Of a stretch of 45,679 nucleotides of DNA, positions 41,039 through 45,679 are shown one piece after another. The notes under the pieces are model-generated. The model did no database searches. It was not told the origin of the DNA and worked only from the letters and a program-made list of their open reading frames with translations. Position 1 is the stretch's first letter, and each line of letters begins with the position of its first letter. The position numbers and the translations under genes were made by a program. This DNA comes from Acidobacteriota bacterium (GTDB lineage: Bacteria; Acidobacteriota; Vicinamibacteria; Vicinamibacterales; UBA2999), in assembly GCA_020851565.1 (NCBI GenBank), contig JADZCN010000047.1:1-45679 (forward strand). Reading direction: 5' to 3'.

Positions 41039-42652
41039 TCAGTACTCCATCCCGAGCACGTTGCCCGCGTCGTCCACGTCGAGTTTGTGCGCCTGCGGGA
41101 CCTTGCCCAGGCCGGGCATCAGCATCATGCTGCCGGCGATGGCCACCACGAACCCGGCGCCCGCGGAGAGCGAGACGTCGCTGATGGTGAGCGTCCAGTC
41201 GCGGGGCGCGCCCATCGCCTTCGGGTCGTCGGTGAAGGAGTACTGCGTCTTGGCGATACAGATGGGGAGCCGGTTGTAGCCGAGCGACGCCAGGCGCTCG
41301 AGGCGCGTGCGCGCCGCGGGCTTGAAGCTGACGTCGCGAGCGCCGTACACCTCCGTGGCCACCGTCCTGATCTTGGCGTCGAGCGGTGTATCCGGCGTGT
41401 AGAGGGGTTTCACGCGCGAGGAATCGCTGGACGCGGCCGCCGCCACGACCCGGTCGGCCAGGTCGGTCATGCCGTCGCCGCCCTTCGCGTACCCTTCGGA
41501 CAGCGCAGCCTCGACACCCTGCGAGCGGCAGTGATCCAGGACCTTCTGCAGGTCCGCGTCGCTGTCGTTCGGAAAGCGGTTGAGGGCCACGACGGCCGGG
41601 ACGCCCCAGCGCGCGAGGTTCGACAGGTGCCGGTCGAGATTGGCGAATCCACCCTCGACAGGGCCATCCGGCGCGCCGCCCTGGGCGCGCAGCGCCTTCA
41701 GCGTGACTATGACCACAGCTGCCGCCGGGACATGGCCGCACATGGGCATCACGAGGTCGAAGAACTTCTCGGCGCCGAGGTCGGCGGCGAATCCGGTCTC
41801 GTTGACGACGTAGTCGGCCAGGTGCAGGCCGATGCGCTGCGCGAGCACGCTGCTGGTGCCATGAGCGATGTTGGCAAACGGGCCGCAATGGATGATGGCG
41901 GGCACGCCCTCCGTGGTCTGCACGAGGTTCGGGAGCAGCGCCTCGTTGAGCAGCACCATCATCGGGCCGACGGCCTTCAGGTCGCTGGCAATCACCGGTT
42001 TTCCGTCGGTGTTGAACCCCACGACGATGCTGGCCAGCCGCCGGCGCAGGTCGGGCCGGCTGACGGACAGGGCCAGGATGGCCATGATCTCGGACGCCGC
42101 GGTGATGATGAAGCCCGTCTCGCGCGCGGGACCGCCGTCTCGGCCGCCCAGGCCCGTGATGATGCGGCGCAGCGCGCGGTCGCTCATGTCCATGGCCCGG
42201 GGCCAGAGGATCTCGCGCGGGTCGAGCCGCAACTCGTTGCCGAAGTGCAGGTGTGCGTCGAGCAGGGCCGCCAGCAGGTTGTGCGCGGCGGTGATGGCGT
42301 GGAAGTCGCCGTTGAAATGGAGGTTGATCTTGTCGATGGGCTCGACCGACGCCCGGCCACCGCCCGTCGCGCCCCCTTTCTGCCCGAAGACGGGCCCGAG
42401 CGAGGGCTCGCGGAGCGCTGCGACCGCCTTGTGCCCCCGCTTGACCAGCCCCTGGGTGAGACCGATGGTGTTGACCGTCTTCCCCTCGCCGCTGGTCGTC
42501 GGCGTGATGGCCGTGACCAGGATCAACTTCCCGCGCCGTTCCGGGAATCGGTCCAGCACCTCCAGGCGGATCTTGGCGGTATGCCGTCCGTAGGGCTCGA
42601 GCAGGTCTGCGGGCAGGCCGAGGCCATCGGCAATTTCAGCAATGGGGCGCAT
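41039..42652 (-). CDS. fhs: Formate--tetrahydrofolate ligase
   Basis: A 537-residue enzyme, slightly shorter than the usual 555. It makes 10-formyltetrahydrofolate from formate, THF and ATP, feeding one-carbon units to purine and serine synthesis. TPTTSGEGKTVNTIGLTQGL (52-71) is the P-loop; REPSLGPVFGQKGGATGGG and NLHFNGDFHAITAAHNLLAA are diagnostic and very conserved. KLDVDDAGNVLGMEY at the end is typical, though the terminal F of some members is absent. ATG 42652 has no strong Shine-Dalgarno. It is divergent from the SRPBCC gene and followed by a GNAT gene. Confidence 0.96.
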   Translation of the reverse strand: MRPIAEIADGLGLPADLLEPYGRHTAKIRLEVLDRFPERRGKLILVTAITPTTSGEGKTVNTIGLTQGLVKRGHKAVAALREPSLGPVFGQKGGATGGGRASVEPIDKINLHFNGDFHAITAAHNLLAALLDAHLHFGNELRLDPREILWPRAMDMSDRALRRIITGLGGRDGGPARETGFIITAASEIMAILALSVSRPDLRRRLASIVVGFNTDGKPVIASDLKAVGPMMVLLNEALLPNLVQTTEGVPAIIHCGPFANIAHGTSSVLAQRIGLHLADYVVNETGFAADLGAEKFFDLVMPMCGHVPAAAVVIVTLKALRAQGGAPDGPVEGGFANLDRHLSNLARWGVPAVVALNRFPNDSDADLQKVLDHCRSQGVEAALSEGYAKGGDGMTDLADRVVAAAASSDSSRVKPLYTPDTPLDAKIRTVATEVYGARDVSFKPAARTRLERLASLGYNRLPICIAKTQYSFTDDPKAMGAPRDWTLTISDVSLSAGAGFVVAIAGSMMLMPGLGKVPQAHKLDVDDAGNVLGMEY

Positions 42653-42732
42653 AGGCGCCCATTATGTCTGCTTTTGGCGCGATTTTCGCATTCGGGCACG
42701 TCCCCACCCGACGGCGCGTCCAAACGGACAGC

Positions 42733-43227
42733 ATGGCACGCGAATACCAGCTCCAGACACGCCTCTTCGTGGCACGCGACCTCGAGACGACGTTCGGCTT
42801 CTTTTCGGATGCGGCCAACCTGCAGCGATTGACGCCGCCCTGGTTGGACTTTGCCATCCTGACGCCGCGCCCCATCCCCATGCAGGAGGGGGCCCTCATC
42901 GACTATCGGATCCGCGTCCACGGGATCCCCATCCGCTGGCGCACGGAGATCGCGGAGTGGCAGCCGCCTCACCGCTTCGTGGACCGGCAGGTGCGTGGTC
43001 CCTATCGCCTCTGGCACCACACGCACACCTTCACACCGGTCGCCGGCGGTACCCTGGTCGAGGATACGGTGCGCTATCGGCCCATCGGAGGCGCCCTCGT
43101 GCACGGCCTCTTCGTTCGGCGCGACCTCGAAGGCATCTTCAGATTCCGCCAGGAGGAGATCCTCAACGTGTTCGGGGTGGCGGCGCGCGACCCGATCACG
43201 GTGTCCATCCAGCCGGTGCTGGTATAG
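42733..43227 (+). CDS. SRPBCC-family (START-like) protein
   Basis: A 164-residue protein with the SRPBCC/polyketide-cyclase fold: LFVARDLETTFGFFSDAANLQRLTPPW is the family opening, followed by LIDYRIRVHGIPIRWRTEIAEWQPPHRFVDRQVRGPYRLWHHTHTF and a closing helix with RDLEGIFRFRQEEI. Such proteins bind hydrophobic ligands in a deep cavity; many bacterial members lie next to genes for nucleotide-sugar epimerases or photolyases, none of which is present. ATG 42733 is chosen because the domain begins directly there; ATG 42664 would add 23 residues without homology. It ends 30 bp before the MATE gene. Confidence 0.8.
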   Translation: MAREYQLQTRLFVARDLETTFGFFSDAANLQRLTPPWLDFAILTPRPIPMQEGALIDYRIRVHGIPIRWRTEIAEWQPPHRFVDRQVRGPYRLWHHTHTFTPVAGGTLVEDTVRYRPIGGALVHGLFVRRDLEGIFRFRQEEILNVFGVAARDPITVSIQPVLV

Positions 43228-43257
43228 TGCGAGCGCCCGCAGCCGCGGGTGCCCCTC

Positions 43258-44610
43258 ATGCAGGACCTCACCATCGGCTCGGTCACCGCGCACCTCCTGA
43301 AGACCACCAGCTTCATGCTGGTGAGCATGGTCTTCCAGACGCTGTACGTGCTGGTGGACCTGTACTGGGTGGGTCGCCTCGGCACCGACGCGGTGGCCGC
43401 CGTGGCGATCAGCGGCAACCTGATGTTCCTCGTGCTGGCGGCCACGCAGATGCTCGGCGTCGGCACCACGACGCTCGTCTCGCACGCCGCGGGCCGTCAG
43501 GATCGGGTGAGGGCCAACGCGATCTTCAACCAGGCCCAGGTGCTGTCCATCGCCTCGGGCATCGTCTTCCTGGTCGTGACGCTGAGCCTCAGTGGCGCCT
43601 ACGCGCGCGCGATGAGCGCCGACGAGGGCACGACCCGGCTGGCGGTGGAGTACCTCGCGTGGATGGTGCCCGCCATGGCGCTACAGTTCGCGCTGGTGGC
43701 GATGGGCGCGGCGCTGCGCGGAACAGGCAACTTCAAGCCGGGGATGATCGTGCAGACGGCGTCTGTGATCATCAACATCCTCCTGGCGCCCGTCCTCATC
43801 TTCGGGTGGGGCACGGGGCACGCGTTCGGTGTGGCCGGGGCCGCCATGGCGTCGTTCATCGCGATTCTGGTCGGCGTCGCCTGGATGGCCACCTACTTCG
43901 CCGGCCCGTCGGCCTACCTGACGTTTGCGCCGGCCGTCTGGCGGCCGAACGTGCGCACCTGGGTGGAGATGCTGAAGATCGGCCTTCCGGCCGGGGCCGA
44001 ATTCGGGCTGATGGCCATCTACCTGGCCGTGGTCTACACGGTCATCCGCCCGTTCGGGGCCTCCGCCCAGGCGGGCTTCGGCATCGGGCTTCGCATCATG
44101 CAGTCGGGCTTCCTGCCGGTCGTGGCGCTTGGCTTCGCCGTGGCGCCGGTGGCGGGCCAGAATTTCGGCGCGCGAAAGCCGTCCCGCGTGCGGGCCACGT
44201 TCAGGGCCGCGGCCCTCATCGCCACGGCCGGCATGGTCCTGTTCGCGCTGCTGGCGCACGTCGCGCCCGCCGCGCTCATCGGCGTGTTCTCCAACGATCC
44301 GGCCGTCATCGCAGTCGGCGACGAGTACCTGCGCATCTCGTCGTGGAACTTCGTCGCCTCGGGCCTCATCTTCGTCACGGCCTCGATGTTCCAGGCCATG
44401 GGCAACACCATCCCCTCACTGGTCACCTCGTTCACGCGCATCCTCCTGGTGGCCGTGCCGGCGTTCCTGCTGTCACGAATGCCGGGCTTCGAGATCCGGT
44501 GGATCTGGTACCTCTCGGTCGTCGCGGTCGCCCTGCAGATGAGCCTGAACCTCCTGGTCCTGCGCCGGGAGTTCCGGCTGCGGCTCGGCTTTGCGCCGGC
44601 GGAAGCCTGA
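43258..44610 (+). CDS. MATE-family efflux transporter
   Basis: A 450-residue transporter with twelve predicted helices in two six-helix bundles. MQDLTIGSVTAHLLKTTSFMLVSMVFQTLYVLVDLYWVGRLG is the classic start, with DLYWVGRLG binding-site residues; GAALRGTGNFKPGM and the matching second-half SMFQAMGNTIPSL show the internal repeat. It exchanges Na+ or H+ for cationic drugs or metabolites across the inner membrane. ATG 43258 is preferred; GTG 43249 is an alternative. It follows the SRPBCC gene by 30 bp and is probably cotranscribed. Confidence 0.92.
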   Translation: MQDLTIGSVTAHLLKTTSFMLVSMVFQTLYVLVDLYWVGRLGTDAVAAVAISGNLMFLVLAATQMLGVGTTTLVSHAAGRQDRVRANAIFNQAQVLSIASGIVFLVVTLSLSGAYARAMSADEGTTRLAVEYLAWMVPAMALQFALVAMGAALRGTGNFKPGMIVQTASVIINILLAPVLIFGWGTGHAFGVAGAAMASFIAILVGVAWMATYFAGPSAYLTFAPAVWRPNVRTWVEMLKIGLPAGAEFGLMAIYLAVVYTVIRPFGASAQAGFGIGLRIMQSGFLPVVALGFAVAPVAGQNFGARKPSRVRATFRAAALIATAGMVLFALLAHVAPAALIGVFSNDPAVIAVGDEYLRISSWNFVASGLIFVTASMFQAMGNTIPSLVTSFTRILLVAVPAFLLSRMPGFEIRWIWYLSVVAVALQMSLNLLVLRREFRLRLGFAPAEA

Positions 44611-44638
44611 TTCCCCGGCGGTTCGACACGCCTCAACG

Positions 44639-44644
44639 TATAAT
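44639..44644 (+). promoter_or_regulatory. TATAAT -10 element upstream of pntA
   Basis: A perfect TATAAT lies 66 bp before the pntA ATG in an otherwise GC-rich gap. No good -35 hexamer is found at 16-18 bp, so any promoter here is either activator-dependent or of the extended -10 kind. Confidence 0.4.
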
Positions 44645-44709
44645 TCACGCCGCAATCACATCCCGTGGGCGCCTTCCGGCTGCCGCGGGCCGGAAGGAAT
44701 CGAACCCCG

Positions 44710-45679
44710 ATGAAACTGGCCGTTCCACGAGAATGCCGCGCGGGCGAGCGCCGCGTCGCCGCCACCCCCGAGAACGTCGCACGCCTCATCAAGCTGGGCT
44801 TCGAAGTGCTGGTCGAGAGCCATGCCGGGGCGCTGGCCTCGTTCGGCGACGACGACTACGCGGCCGCCGGCGCACAGGTAGTCGGCGACACGCGCGCGTT
44901 GTGGCAGGAGGCCGACATCGTCCTCAAGGTGCAGCCGCCGGATCAGCACCCCGTGCTCGGCGTGCACGAGGCGGACCTGCCGCGTGAGGGCGCGGTCATC
45001 ATCAGCTTCCTGTGGCCCGGCAAGAACCAGGCACTGGTCGAACGGCTGGCGGCGCGCAAGGTCACCGCCCTGGCGATGGACCAGGTGCCGCGCATCTCGC
45101 GCGCGCAGAAGATGGACGCCCTCTCGTCGATGGCCAACATCGCCGGCTACCGGGCGGTCATCGAGGCGGCCAGCTTCTACGGGCGCTTCTTCACGGGCCA
45201 GATGACCGCCGCCGGCAAGGTGCCCGCCGCGAAGGTGCTGGTCATCGGCGCGGGCGTCGCCGGGCTGGCCGCCATCGGCGCCGCGCGCGGCCTGGGCGCC
45301 ATCGTCCGGGCGTTCGACACGCGCCCGACGGTGAAGGACCAGGTGAAGAGCATGGGCGCCGAGTTCATCGAGCTCAACGTCCAGGAAGAGGGCGAGGGCG
45401 CCGGCGGCTACGCGAAGGAGATGAGCCCCGCCTTCATCGCCGCCGAGATGGGGATGTTCGCCGCGCAGGCCAGGGAGGTGGACATCATCATCACGACGGC
45501 CCTCATCCCGAATCGGCCGGCGCCGGTCCTCATCACCGAGGACATGGTCAAGTCGATGAAGAAGGGATCGGTCATCGTGGACCTCGCCGCGGAGAACGGC
45601 GGGAACTGCGCGCTCACCGAGCCGGGCACGGTGGTGGAGCGCCACGGCGTGCACATCCTGGGCTACACGGACCTGCCCA
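44710..45679 (+). CDS. pntA: NAD(P) transhydrogenase subunit alpha (5' part)
   Basis: The first 323 residues of a protein cut by the window end. MKLAVPRECRAGERRVAATP is the alanine-dehydrogenase/transhydrogenase start; KVLVIGAGVAGLAAIGAARGLG (about 175-196) is the Rossmann loop and AFDTRPTVKDQVKSMGAEF favours PntA over alanine dehydrogenase, as does the long loop EEGEGAGGYAKEMSPAF. The complete enzyme is a membrane proton pump coupling NADH and NADPH; PntB and a second alpha domain should follow. GGAAGGA stands about ten bases before the ATG. The downstream end is not visible, so I cannot tell a short from a long PntA. Confidence 0.92.
   Translation, partial: MKLAVPRECRAGERRVAATPENVARLIKLGFEVLVESHAGALASFGDDDYAAAGAQVVGDTRALWQEADIVLKVQPPDQHPVLGVHEADLPREGAVIISFLWPGKNQALVERLAARKVTALAMDQVPRISRAQKMDALSSMANIAGYRAVIEAASFYGRFFTGQMTAAGKVPAAKVLVIGAGVAGLAAIGAARGLGAIVRAFDTRPTVKDQVKSMGAEFIELNVQEEGEGAGGYAKEMSPAFIAAEMGMFAAQAREVDIIITTALIPNRPAPVLITEDMVKSMKKGSVIVDLAAENGGNCALTEPGTVVERHGVHILGYTDLP

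Overview
The window is about 45.7 kb of very GC-rich, gene-dense chromosomal DNA. It carries about 36 protein genes, many joined by 4-bp ATGA stop/start overlaps. I see no rRNA, tRNA, CRISPR array, insertion sequence or phage gene. The best taxonomic clue is an approximately 800-residue duplicated MacB/FtsX-type permease without an ATPase (36155-38566), the ADOP family typical of Acidobacteriota. A CadC-like membrane regulator, a TonB receptor with an N-terminal carboxypeptidase-regulatory-like domain, secreted M14 and M24 peptidases and the base composition agree with this. I infer an acidobacterium, possibly of the Vicinamibacteria; this is inference, because no marker RNA is present.

Layout. 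1-2489 (minus): a coupled set of a deoxyhypusine-synthase-like protein, a PIN-like DUF5615 protein, a ROK-fold protein that has lost its kinase motifs, and the first codons of a further gene. 2531-7322 (plus): a sigma-54 activator with an unusual N-terminal domain, a membrane HD-GYP/GAF/GGDEF protein and a ferredoxin-reductase-like flavoprotein. 7329-8741 (minus): fabI and a zinc-ribbon/Arg-Gly-rich protein.

8938-16339 holds a nearly complete arginine pathway: argR and argH on minus, argC-argB-argD-argJ-argF on plus. The divergent argR/argC region has a TTGACA-N17-TATATA promoter overlapped by an ARG-box-like site, and two further ARG-box-like sites 20 bp apart over the start of argR. ArgJ recycles acetyl groups, so the set covers acetylglutamate to arginine except argG, which lies elsewhere.

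16340-22342: a minus-strand iron-uptake-like cluster (PepSY membrane protein, TonB-dependent siderophore-type receptor, secreted protein with an internal duplication) divergent from pxpA, with matching TGAGA-N5-TCTCA dyads in the shared control region. 22343-22686 has no gene but holds a strongly folded element ending in a clear intrinsic terminator, a candidate small RNA. 22687-32033: a solitary DGQHR protein, a large secreted M14 peptidase, and a minus-strand run of DUF4112, Tat-exported ankyrin, CadC-like regulator, M24 peptidase, acyltransferase-like membrane protein and OsmC.

32106-40341 (plus): a tightly coupled five-gene unit (amidohydrolase remnant lacking its catalytic barrel, BlaI-type repressor, M56/BlaR1-like protease with HEAT repeats instead of a penicillin sensor, TAP-like alpha/beta hydrolase, ADOP permease) followed by a Tat-exported amidase. 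It is the best candidate here for an undescribed system: a protease-controlled regulon with a non-beta-lactam sensor. 40420-45679: GNAT acetyltransferase and fhs (minus), then an SRPBCC protein, a MATE exporter and the 5' part of pntA (plus), cut by the window end.
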